Of a DNA stretch of 55,748 nt, positions 54,915 to 55,748 are shown one piece after another. The position numbers were made by a program, and so were the translations under genes. The notes below the pieces were generated by a model that searched no databases, had not been told where the DNA came from, and saw only the letters and a program-made list of their open reading frames with translations. Origin of the DNA: Steroidobacteraceae bacterium (GTDB taxonomy: Bacteria > Pseudomonadota > Gammaproteobacteria > Steroidobacterales > Steroidobacteraceae); NCBI GenBank assembly GCA_025458865.1, contig JALORP010000010.1, forward strand, positions 1 through 55,748, written 5' to 3'. Position 1 is the first letter of the stretch. Each line of letters starts with the position of its first letter.

Positions 54915-55748
<834 letters not shown>

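Overview
This window is about 55.7 kb of GC-rich DNA with dense, short-spaced gene packing and no tRNA, rRNA or CRISPR array that I can see. Gene content suggests a free-living, aerobic Gram-negative proteobacterium: a Nuo complex I operon, a TonB-ExbB-ExbD system, a TRAP transporter, a periplasmic-type catalase-peroxidase, several exported peptidases and cyanophycin metabolism. A gammaproteobacterium of the Steroidobacter/Nevskia/Xanthomonas-like sphere is my best guess. That is an inference from gene content and style, not a measurement.

Layout. Positions 1-6317 hold the end of a complex I operon (nuoH partial, I, J, K, L, M, N), with overlapping stops and starts. Between nuoN and a DUF349 gene sits a roughly 1.3-kb winged-helix nucleotidyltransferase (MNT) plus HEPN toxin-antitoxin cassette (6435-7503). 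It is flanked by an exact 20-bp direct repeat and preceded by a twin palindromic operator candidate. Then follow a long DUF349 coiled-coil protein, a CDF metal transporter, a type-B carboxylesterase, two overlapping carboxylate transporter genes (DASS and GntP-like), glpK/glpD, a small membrane protein and a saccharopine-dehydrogenase-like reductase. Next is a three-gene methylthioadenosine salvage operon (mtnP-mtnA-class II aldolase), then two exported peptidases (S9 and M28).

Positions 26916-35543 look like one catabolic locus. On the minus strand are an M81 (MlrC-like) metallopeptidase, a glutamine-synthetase-family ligase, an aldehyde dehydrogenase and an Fe-dependent alcohol dehydrogenase. 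A three-gene TRAP transporter diverges from them. I propose gamma-glutamylation and oxidation of an amino alcohol or amine, followed by amide hydrolysis. The rest holds a fluoride channel with a DUF190 partner, a VOC protein, and a cyanophycin cluster (cphB, cphA, and a second ligase lacking the ATP-grasp half). It continues with a PbpG-like peptidase, tonB-exbB-exbD, a cupin/tautomerase pair divergent from a winged-helix/TPR regulator, and an ArsA-like ATPase. After these come an ECF sigma operon that runs into a Baeyer-Villiger-type monooxygenase, an exported phosphoesterase fused to what looks like a dead atypical kinase domain, and a cytochrome c lipoprotein. Last is a signal-peptide-bearing katG (cut by the window end) behind an OxyR-type operator.

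No gene-free stretch exceeds 300 bases. The longest is 54643-54914, which holds the OxyR-like site and the katG leader. Long open frames antisense to real genes are common here and are treated as by-products of GC-rich codon use.
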